From NCBI RefSeq assembly GCF_002940685.1, contig NZ_PNFP01000008.1:1-64000 (forward strand): a DNA stretch of 64,000 bases. Reading direction: 5' to 3'. Of this stretch, positions 56,802-64,000 are shown piece after piece. The first letter of the stretch is position 1. Every line of letters starts with the position of its first letter. The position numbers and the translations under genes are program-made. Below the pieces are notes generated by a model that was not told the origin of the DNA, did not search any database, and was given only the letters and a program-made list of their open reading frames with translations. Source of the stretch: Ensifer adhaerens. Lineage in GTDB: Bacteria; Pseudomonadota; Alphaproteobacteria; Rhizobiales; Rhizobiaceae.

Positions 56802-57184
56802 CGACGATCACGCATGTGGCGCTCTGGACCCGTGATCTCGAGGCGATCGCCGGCTTCTGGTCGGCATTCTTCGGCGCCGAGGTCGGCGAAATCTATGAAA
56901 GCCGGCGCCGCCCGGGTTTTCGCTCGCGTTTCCTGACGCTTGGCGACGGGCCGGCATTCGAGATCATGGAAGGCCCCTGGGTCGGGCCTGCCGATCCCGC
57001 CGAAGAGCGAACCGGCCTTGCCCATGTGGCGCTGTCGCTCGGCAGCGAGCAGGCGGTCGATGCCATGGCCGCGCGCGCCGAAGCCGAGGGCATTCTGGTG
57101 GCAAAGCCGCGTCTTACCGGCGACGGCTTCTATGAGGCGGTCGTTCGCGACCCTGACGGAAATCTGATCGAAATCACAGTTTGA
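56798..57184 (+). CDS. VOC (glyoxalase/bleomycin-resistance-like) family protein
   Basis: This 128-residue protein has two VOC beta-alpha-beta units: TITHVALWTRDLEAIAGFWS at the start and LAHVALSLGSEQAVDAMAAR, then VVRDPDGNLIEITV at the end. The His and Glu at these places are the usual metal ligands. The family covers glyoxalases, isomerases and resistance proteins, so no reaction is given. It overlaps the DeoR gene and precedes an MFS transporter by 29 bases, making a three-gene unit. Confidence 0.88.
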   Translation: MTTITHVALWTRDLEAIAGFWSAFFGAEVGEIYESRRRPGFRSRFLTLGDGPAFEIMEGPWVGPADPAEERTGLAHVALSLGSEQAVDAMAARAEAEGILVAKPRLTGDGFYEAVVRDPDGNLIEITV

Positions 57185-57213
57185 GCCGGACGAGCCGGCA
57201 CAGAGGCAAGACC

Positions 57214-58398
57214 ATGGACCAACGTTCTCCCACCGCGACCGGCCGCCAGGGCTACATGACCCGCAACCGGCTGGCGGTTTCGCTGCTCTTCCTGTTGAAC
57301 GGCTTCGTCATCGGCAGCTGGGCGCCGAAGATCCCCGAATTCAAGGACCGGCTCGGCATCAGCGAAAGCGTGCTCGGCCTGTTGATCCTGATGTTCGGTA
57401 TCGGCTCACTGGTGCTGATGCCGATTGCCGGGGGGTATATCGCCCGTGTGGGTTCGCAGAAGGTCGTCAAGGTCACCGCCATCGTCCTGTCGCCGTTGCT
57501 CCTGCTCTTGACGCTTGTGCCAGATGTCTGGACGGCGGCCATCGCCATGTTCCTGCTCGGCGGTTTTGCCGGCGCGATGGACGTCGCGATGAACGCCAAT
57601 GCGGTCGAGGTCGAAAAATCGATGCGCCGGGCGATCATGTCGTCCTGCCATGCCTATTGGAGCCTCGGCGGTCTGATCGGTGCCGGTATCGGCGGCTTCC
57701 TCATGGCCCGCTTCGGCGTGCTGCCGCATGTGCTGGTCGTCACGGCAATCTGCCTGGTATTGATCGCGATCGCCTGGCCGATGATCCTGGCCGACAAGCC
57801 GCATCCGGGCGCCGCCAAGGAGAAGCTGCGCCTGCCGATGACCCCGCTTCCCTGGCTGATCGGCATCATGGCGCTGTTCTCGATGGTGCCCGAGGGCACA
57901 GTGCTCGACTGGGGCGCGCTCTATCTGCGCAACGAGCTTGGCGCCTCCATTGAGCTTTCCGGCTTCGGCTTTGCCGCCTTCTCCGCCACCATGGCGACCA
58001 TGCGTTTTGCCGGCGATTTCGTGCGCGATCGTTTCGGCGCCAGGAGGACGCTGCGCATCTGCACGGTCACCGCCCTCGTCGGCATGGTCATCGCGGGCAC
58101 GGCGCCCAATGCCTATATCGCCATCCTCGGCTTTGCGATCGCCGGCATCGGCATCTCCAACATGGTGCCGATCGCGTTTTCGGCCGCCGGCAACATGCCG
58201 GGCCTGCAGCCGGGTATCGGCCTCTCGGTCGCGACCTTCATGGGTTACTCGGGCATGCTGTTCGCACCGTCGTTGATCGGCTTCGTTGCCGAGCATACGG
58301 GCTTTGCGATCATCTTTGCCTCGGTGCCGGTGCTCTTCATCGTCGTGCTCCTGCTGTCGCACCATGCGGCGCATGCGGACCACGCCAAGGGACACTGA
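57214..58398 (+). CDS. MFS transporter (FucP/YbjJ-like)
   Basis: This 394-residue inner-membrane protein has about twelve hydrophobic segments and belongs to the major facilitator superfamily. It opens NRLAVSLLFLLNGFVIGSWA, then PKIPEFKDRLGISESVLGLL, wording of the YbjJ/FucP-type group. It has FGIGSLVLMPIAGGYIARVG as the loop 2-3 region. It ends in a His-rich tail (HHAAHADHAKGH) that may bind metal or be neutral. ATG at 57214 follows AGAGG. Substrate is unknown; sugar or amino-sugar is possible given the DeoR gene in the same unit. Confidence 0.88.
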   Translation: MDQRSPTATGRQGYMTRNRLAVSLLFLLNGFVIGSWAPKIPEFKDRLGISESVLGLLILMFGIGSLVLMPIAGGYIARVGSQKVVKVTAIVLSPLLLLLTLVPDVWTAAIAMFLLGGFAGAMDVAMNANAVEVEKSMRRAIMSSCHAYWSLGGLIGAGIGGFLMARFGVLPHVLVVTAICLVLIAIAWPMILADKPHPGAAKEKLRLPMTPLPWLIGIMALFSMVPEGTVLDWGALYLRNELGASIELSGFGFAAFSATMATMRFAGDFVRDRFGARRTLRICTVTALVGMVIAGTAPNAYIAILGFAIAGIGISNMVPIAFSAAGNMPGLQPGIGLSVATFMGYSGMLFAPSLIGFVAEHTGFAIIFASVPVLFIVVLLLSHHAAHADHAKGH

Positions 58399-58425
58399 GC
58401 CGCGGAGGGCGCGTGCCGTACATAT

Positions 58426-58598
58426 GCCCCTCATCCGGCCTGCCGGCCACCCTCTCCCCGCTCGCAGGGAGAAGGAAATACGGGGCGGTCTCCAGCCTCC
58501 TCGCATACTCAGCGTACGTTGCGGACAGAGCCACGAGCGCTCGGCGTGTCCCTTCTCCCCGCCTGCGGGGAGAAGGTCGCGGCAGCGGGATGAGGGGC
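58426..58598. repeat. RIME-like palindromic intergenic element, copy 2
   Basis: A 173-base mosaic element, GCCCCTCATCC to GGGATGAGGGGC, with inner CCTTCTCCCCG/CGGGGAGAAGG hairpins. Its right 40 or so bases are the reverse complement of the left end of the copy at 28557, so the copies are in opposite orientation. It may also act as a terminator for the MFS gene. Confidence 0.8.
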
Positions 58599-58648
58599 CT
58601 TCACGCCCGAGGCCGCCATCAAATCGCCGTCAGGGCATGATGTCGCCG

Positions 58649-58740
58649 TTGACAATCAGGCTTTCCTCATCCACCTGATGGGCAAATGGTCAGGGCGAGT
58701 TGAGGAAAGTCCATGCGGGTTGCGCCCCGCATCCTCGCCC
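58649..58740 (+). ncRNA. Candidate structured leader RNA of ispG (pseudoknot-like)
   Basis: Starting at a perfect TTGACA (58649-58654), the leader can form CTTTCCTCA (58661-58669) with TGAGGAAAG (58701-58709), 9 pairs; GGGCGAG (58693-58699) with CTCGCCC (58734-58740), 7 pairs; and a hairpin ATGCGGG (58713-58719) with CCCGCAT (58726-58732). The first two cross, giving a pseudoknot. The structure ends 27 bases before the ispG start. No known riboswitch motif was recognised. TTGACA could be a -35 box, in which case the transcript would start within this span. Confidence 0.45.
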
Positions 58741-58767
58741 GGCTCAGTGACCCACGAAGAGGCCTTC

Positions 58768-60021
<1,254 letters not shown>

Positions 60022-60038
60022 TCGGTTTCGCTGAAGGG

Positions 60039-60058
60039 GCCGTCCGACGCCGGACGGT
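60039..60058. terminator. Short terminator-like hairpin
   Basis: CCGTCCG (60040-60046) pairs with CGGACGG (60051-60057) over a 4-base loop between the convergent ispG and LysE genes. No T-run. Confidence 0.55.
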
Positions 60059-60065
60059 CTCGAAT

Positions 60066-60707
60066 CTAAAGCCGCGACGTCAGCAGCTTGAAGCCGGCAA
60101 AGGCGAAGAAGCCGGCCATCAGGCTTTCGATCCAGCGCCGGGACTTCAGATAGGCGCGGTGCACCGGCGTCAGCGAGAAGACGATCGCAAAGCCACAGAA
60201 GGTCATCAGGCCGAGCATCATGCAGCCGCCGATGAAGACGGCGGTAACGCCGACCGGCGCGCCCGCGGGCATGCCGAGCGAAACCAGCATGATCCAGGAA
60301 AAGATCGCCTTGGGGTTGGTCAGGTGGATACCGAGGCCCTTGAGATAGAGCCGCTTCAGAGAGGTCTGCACCTTCGCCGTCGCCACGATCGCGCTTCTGT
60401 CGCTGCGCATGGCGGCGCGCAGCGCATTGTAGGCGAGCCAGAAGAGGTAACAGGCGCCGGCGATCTTCAGGACGATGATCGCATGGCCATAGGCGCGGAT
60501 CAGCGCCGAGAGGCCGGAGGCCGTCAGCATCGCCCAGGTATAACTTCCCGTCAGTACGCCGAGGGCAAGCGACAGGCCCGCCTTGCGTCCCTGGCTGACC
60601 GAGGTGGTAATAATGGCAAGGATCGCCGGCCCCGGGGAGGCGGTGGCGATCAGATAGGCGGTCCAGGCGACGAGAAGCTGCGGCAGATAGGGCGTCGGGT
60701 CGAACAT
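60066..60707 (-). CDS. LysE/RhtB family exporter
   Basis: This 213-residue inner-membrane exporter has the LysE start (YLIATASPGPAILAIITTSV, then SQGRKAGLSLALGVLTGSYT), the GIHLTNPKAIFSWIMLVSLG block and about six hydrophobic segments. ATG at 60705-60707. It is the third LysE-type gene in the window. The substrate cannot be predicted. It converges with ispG and lies 84 bases downstream of hisC on the same strand; nothing suggests a shared pathway. Confidence 0.9.
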   Translation of the reverse strand: MFDPTPYLPQLLVAWTAYLIATASPGPAILAIITTSVSQGRKAGLSLALGVLTGSYTWAMLTASGLSALIRAYGHAIIVLKIAGACYLFWLAYNALRAAMRSDRSAIVATAKVQTSLKRLYLKGLGIHLTNPKAIFSWIMLVSLGMPAGAPVGVTAVFIGGCMMLGLMTFCGFAIVFSLTPVHRAYLKSRRWIESLMAGFFAFAGFKLLTSRL

Positions 60708-60791
60708 GCGAGAAAAGCTCCGGCTCGGTCGCCGGAGGCTAGATCAGTTCGTCGCCCGTTTGAAACGGCGAAATGTCACCGAGACAAGATC

Positions 60792-61847
60792 TCAGAGGAT
60801 CTCGTCGAGCGCTTCGGTCAGCCGCGCGCATTCCTGATCGGTGCCGATGGTGATGCGCAGGAAATCGGAAATGCGCGGCTTGGCGAAATGGCGCACCAGC
60901 ACGGCGCGCTCGCGGAGCGCCTTCATCAGCGTTTCGCCGCTATGGCCGGGATGGCGGGCAAAGACGAAATTGGCCCCTGATGGCAGAACCTCGAAGCCAC
61001 GCCTGGTGAGGTCCATGGTGAGGCGCTCGCGCGACGCGATGATTTTTGTCCGCGTCTCCTCGAACCAGGCCTCGTCCTCGATCGCGGCAATGGCGCCGGC
61101 CTGGGCCGGGCGGCCGAGCGGATAGGAGTTGAAGCTGTCCTTCACCCGTTCCAGCGCCTCGATCAGCGGCCGCTGGCCGATGGCGAAGCCGACGCGCAAG
61201 CCCGCAAGCGCACGCGACTTGGAGAAGGTCTGGACGACCAGCAGGTTCTCGTATTTCGAAACCAGTTCTGCCGCCGACTGGCCGCCGAAATCGACATAGG
61301 CCTCGTCGATGACGACGGGCTGGTCCGGATGGCTTGCGACCAGGCGTTCGATGGCGGCGAGCGGCAAAGCGATGCCGGTCGGAGCGTTGGGGTTCGGCAG
61401 GATGATCGCGCCGCAGGGCCGGTCGTAATCGGCGAGATCGATCTCGAAGCGATTGTTGAGCGGCACCTCGACCGTGTCGATCTCGAAGAGCCGCGCATAG
61501 GTCGAATAGAAGCTGTAGGAGATATCCGGGTAGAGCAGCGGCGCATCGTGCTTGAGCAAGCCAGCGAAGATGTGCGCCAGCACCTCGTCGGAGCCATTGC
61601 CGACGAAGACTTCGGCTGCCGTGACCCCAACGCGTGCGGCAATCGCCTCGCGAAGCTTCAGCGCCAGCGGGTCGGGATAGAGCCTCAGGTCATCGCTCGC
61701 GGCCGCGCGGACCGCGTCGAGCACCTTTTCAGAAGGGCCGTAGGGGCATTCGTTGGTGTTGAGCTTCACCAGGTTTTCGATGCGCGGCTGTTCGCCCGGC
61801 ACATAGGGCTTCAGTGCGGAGACGATCGGGGACCAGTATTTGCTCAT
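60792..61847 (-). CDS. hisC: Histidinol-phosphate aminotransferase
   Basis: This 351-residue PLP enzyme converts imidazole acetol phosphate to histidinol phosphate. It begins [20 protein letters not shown] and has [19 protein letters not shown], the [11 protein letters not shown] block, [14 protein letters not shown], and the PLP lysine in [23 protein letters not shown] at 61845-61847 is chosen by homology over upstream starts; it lies four bases after the ispA stop, so the two are an operon. Rhizobia usually have more than one hisC-like gene, so aromatic amino acid or cobalamin-related substrates are possible. Confidence 0.9.
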   Translation of the reverse strand: MSKYWSPIVSALKPYVPGEQPRIENLVKLNTNECPYGPSEKVLDAVRAAASDDLRLYPDPLALKLREAIAARVGVTAAEVFVGNGSDEVLAHIFAGLLKHDAPLLYPDISYSFYSTYARLFEIDTVEVPLNNRFEIDLADYDRPCGAIILPNPNAPTGIALPLAAIERLVASHPDQPVVIDEAYVDFGGQSAAELVSKYENLLVVQTFSKSRALAGLRVGFAIGQRPLIEALERVKDSFNSYPLGRPAQAGAIAAIEDEAWFEETRTKIIASRERLTMDLTRRGFEVLPSGANFVFARHPGHSGETLMKALRERAVLVRHFAKPRISDFLRITIGTDQECARLTEALDEIL

Positions 61848-61851
61848 GGAT

Positions 61852-62766
61852 CTAGCTCCTGCGGTTGGCGATGAAGCGGGCGGTTTCGACGAGAATGGCC
61901 GAGCGCTCGCCATAGGGCGCAAGCAGCGCTTCGGCTTCCGCGACCAGCTGCTCCAGTCGTTCTTCTGCCCAAGCCTGGCCACGCAGTGCGACGAGCGTGC
62001 CCTTGCCGCGGGCGGCGTCCTTGCCGGTGGCCTTGCCCATGGTCTCAGCGTCGGCGGTCAGGTCGAGCAGGTCGTCGGCGAGCTGGAAGGCGAGGCCGAT
62101 CTTTTCGCCGAAGGCGCGAAGCTGCGCGCGATCGTCCTTTGAGGCGCCGGCGACGATGGCGCCGGCCTCGCAGGCGAAACGGATGAGCGCGCCCGTTTTC
62201 ATCGCCTGCAGCGTGACGATCCCGGCCTCGTCGGGGGCCGACTTTTCCGCGGCCAGATCGAGCGCCTGTCCGCCGGCCATGCCGCCGTGACCGGCAGCGC
62301 GTCCAAGGGCCAGAACCAGCTCCACCTTCTGCGCATCCGAAAGCGATGTCTCGGGAGCAGCGATAATGTCGAAAGCGAAGGTCAGCAGGCTGTCGCCGGC
62401 GAGGATCGCCGTCGCCTCGTCGAAGGCCTTGTGCACGGTCGGCTGGCCGCGGCGCATATCGTCGTCGTCCATGGCCGGAAGGTCGTCATGGACGAGCGAA
62501 TAGCAATGCACGCATTCGAGTGCTGCGCCGACGCGCAAGGCGGCATCGCCGTCGCCGCCGAGCAGATCGGCGCATTCGATCACCAGGAAGGGCCGCAAGC
62601 GCTTGCCGCCGTTCAGCACGCCGTGCCGCATGGCGGCGAGCAGGTTTGCCGGCCGGGCGATCTCGCCCTCTTCCATCGTCGAGCCGAGCAGACGCTCGAG
62701 CAGAGCTCCGACGGCGCGGGTATTGCTGGCGAGGCGGCGGGTAAAGGGCGATGGTTCCTGGCTCAT
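61852..62766 (-). CDS. ispA: Farnesyl diphosphate synthase type polyprenyl synthetase
   Basis: This 304-residue enzyme joins isopentenyl and allylic diphosphates to make farnesyl (or geranylgeranyl) diphosphate. The first aspartate-rich motif is [15 protein letters not shown] at about residues 92-106 and the second is [19 protein letters not shown] and [11 protein letters not shown] are also family blocks. ATG at 62764-62766 is preferred; a longer frame would add 34 residues. Wording is closest to IspA, but chain length cannot be told with certainty. It is upstream of hisC and close to ispG, which feeds the same pathway. Confidence 0.92.
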   Translation of the reverse strand: MSQEPSPFTRRLASNTRAVGALLERLLGSTMEEGEIARPANLLAAMRHGVLNGGKRLRPFLVIECADLLGGDGDAALRVGAALECVHCYSLVHDDLPAMDDDDMRRGQPTVHKAFDEATAILAGDSLLTFAFDIIAAPETSLSDAQKVELVLALGRAAGHGGMAGGQALDLAAEKSAPDEAGIVTLQAMKTGALIRFACEAGAIVAGASKDDRAQLRAFGEKIGLAFQLADDLLDLTADAETMGKATGKDAARGKGTLVALRGQAWAEERLEQLVAEAEALLAPYGERSAILVETARFIANRRS

Positions 62767-62911
62767 GCGCGCTCTTTGGCATGGGCGAAGAGGGCTTTCA
62801 ACGGGGATTCGTGTCGCAGCCGCGCGCTTTCCCTGGGACAGCCTGCTGCGCGCCTTGCCTTTTGCCATAAAGCCCGTTCAACTCTGCCTGCGCATGCACT
62901 AAGAGAAGCGG

Positions 62912-63685
62912 ATGGACAGCGAGGTGAACAGTCAGGCCGCGAACGTCGTTCCGGAAGCGTGCGAGGAGGGCGAAGTGCCTTCCAGTCGCTGGTCTTCGCT
63001 TCGCCGGACATTGCGCACGCGACGTCGCCAGATCGTCCTGGCCCTCCTGGGTCTCATCGCCCTGCCCTATGTCCTCATCGTTCTCTATCTCGTCGAGTTC
63101 ATCCACCCCGTCTCGACGCTGATGCTGCGCGACCTCGTGCTTCTGCGCGGCTATGACCGGCAATGGGTGGAATTCGAGAACATCGCCCCGGTCCTGGTGC
63201 AGTCGGTGATGATGTCGGAGGATGGCCAGTTCTGCGCCCATGACGGCGTCGACTGGGGGCAGATGCGCGGTGTCGTCGAGGATGCGCTCGAAGGGGAATC
63301 GACCCGCGGCGCCAGCACCATTCCGATGCAGACGGTCAAGAACCTCTACCTCTGGAACGGCCGTTCGTTCCTGCGCAAGGGCATGGAACTGCCTCTGGCG
63401 GTGGCCGCCGATTTCGTCTGGAGCAAGCGTCGGATGATGGAGATCTACCTGAACGTCGCCGAATGGGGCGACGGGATCTACGGTATCGAGGCCGCCGCCC
63501 GCCATCATTTCGGCGTTTCCGCGGCCAAGCTGTCGCGGCGTCAGGCAGCCTTGCTTGCGGTGTCCCTGCCCAATCCGAAGGAACGCAACGCCGGCAAACC
63601 CGGCCGTGGGCTCAAGCGTCTTGCAAACCTGATCGAACGCCGCGCCAGCCGCTCCGGCGGTTACATCACCTGCCTTTATAACTAG
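62912..63685 (+). CDS. mtgA: Monofunctional biosynthetic peptidoglycan transglycosylase
   Basis: This 257-residue inner-membrane enzyme polymerises lipid II into glycan chains in the periplasm. A basic cytoplasmic tail (residues 1-40) is followed by one membrane anchor ([20 protein letters not shown]) and a GT51 domain with the catalytic-Glu block [18 protein letters not shown], then [20 protein letters not shown] and [20 protein letters not shown]. No transpeptidase domain is present. ATG at 62912 follows AGAGAAG. It is divergent from ispA. Confidence 0.95.
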   Translation: MDSEVNSQAANVVPEACEEGEVPSSRWSSLRRTLRTRRRQIVLALLGLIALPYVLIVLYLVEFIHPVSTLMLRDLVLLRGYDRQWVEFENIAPVLVQSVMMSEDGQFCAHDGVDWGQMRGVVEDALEGESTRGASTIPMQTVKNLYLWNGRSFLRKGMELPLAVAADFVWSKRRMMEIYLNVAEWGDGIYGIEAAARHHFGVSAAKLSRRQAALLAVSLPNPKERNAGKPGRGLKRLANLIERRASRSGGYITCLYN

Positions 63686-63788
63686 GATCAGACCTTTTCA
63701 TTGGATGCGCTCGCCGGGCGATGTCATGCTCGCGTAGTAGAGTTCTGCCATCTGGGCCTCTCTCAACCTGGAAGGCCCGATTGCTCCC

Positions 63789-64000
63789 ATGACCCTGGTA
63801 TCCCCTTCGCTTCTCGCCTTTGGCCGCAGCGCCAACGATGCTCCGCCGCGACATCTCCGAACGCGCTACAACACCGATGGCCGCTTCCTGCCGGAACCGG
63901 GCAACACGGTCGTGTCTCACGTTACCGCCGGAACGCCGTCCGAGGTGGCTGTCCTTGCGGTGCGCGAACGATTGATGGCGATGCCCGAGGCGGGGCAATT
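63789..64000 (+). CDS. DUF1868 domain protein, N-terminal part
   Basis: The window ends inside a frame that begins with ATG at 63789. The 70 or so residues seen (MTLVSPSLLAFGRSANDAPP at the start, then RTRYNTDGRFLPEPGNTVVSH, read as two blocks) match the opening I recall for rhizobial DUF1868 proteins, which belong to the 2',5'-RNA ligase/phosphodiesterase-like superfamily. The catalytic HxT/S motifs would lie beyond the window edge. Function unknown; truncation is due to the window. Confidence 0.6.
   Translation, partial: MTLVSPSLLAFGRSANDAPPRHLRTRYNTDGRFLPEPGNTVVSHVTAGTPSEVAVLAVRERLMAMPEAGQ

Noticed and set aside
58702-58712. GAGGAAAGTCC, identical to a universal block of RNase P RNA
   Set aside because: Only 11 bases match; the rest of the P RNA core is missing and there is no room for it before ispG. 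The bases are better explained by pairing with 58661-58669.

Overview
The window is about 64 kb of GC-rich, densely coded alphaproteobacterial chromosome. It reads as Sinorhizobium/Ensifer, because it carries ndvB (cyclic beta-1,2-glucan synthase), ndvA (its exporter), a 1152-residue pyruvate carboxylase with a TTG start, an aspartate aminotransferase of the AatB type, and a 1,5-anhydro-D-fructose reductase (Afr) that keeps Lys94 and His180 and matches my memory of the Sinorhizobium morelense enzyme and S. meliloti SMc04400. Gene order also fits what I remember of the S. meliloti SMc044xx-SMc038xx chromosomal region, but no search was run. I see no tRNA, rRNA, transposase, phage gene or CRISPR array. 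The repeats are short palindromic intergenic elements.

Layout. 1-5.2 kb: truncated leuB, a LysE exporter, an M3 oligopeptidase, and an unusual protein joining a LysR-type HTH to a TrpD2/YbiB-like domain. 5.3-7.5 kb: a divergent TonB-dependent receptor. 7.6-15 kb: a DUF993 gene divergent from a lacI-afr-CoA transferase-enoyl-CoA hydratase-aldehyde dehydrogenase operon. 15-23 kb: a second LacI regulator divergent from a CUT1 sugar ABC transporter operon that ends in a GMC oxidoreductase and an SDR. 23.1-26.4 kb: a second GMC oxidoreductase, a Dabb protein and glycerate kinase. 26.5-28.5 kb: a class III aminotransferase divergent from an XRE-cupin regulator. 28.7-35.4 kb: a probable lysine/2-aminoadipate module (aminotransferase, ALDH7, D-2-hydroxyglutarate dehydrogenase, HglS) with a divergent LysR gene. 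35.8-48.4 kb: the cyclic glucan locus (ndvB, an OpgC-like acyltransferase, a LysE gene, ndvA). 48.8-53.1 kb: a LuxR-type solo and pyc. 53.4-58.4 kb: a polar amino acid ABC transporter divergent from a DeoR-VOC-MFS set. 58.6-64 kb: ispG behind a structured leader, a LysE gene, hisC and ispA, mtgA, and a truncated DUF1868 gene.

How the genes work together. Near-identical palindromes of the form TTTGGAACGTTCCAAA occur before the DUF993 gene, between the -35 and -10 regions of the lacI-afr operon, and directly before the second GMC gene. This suggests one LacI regulon that brackets, but skips, the ABC transporter operon, which carries a different LacI-type repeat (AACGTTTTAAAT). The lysine module contains the enzymes needed to take piperideine-6-carboxylate to 2-oxoglutarate through 2-oxoadipate and D-2-hydroxyglutarate. 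The glucan locus joins synthesis, a candidate succinyl modifier and export within 13 kb. The least explained items are the LacI regulon, the HTH-TrpD2 fusion, the pseudoknot-like leader of ispG and the phased repeats before the DeoR gene.
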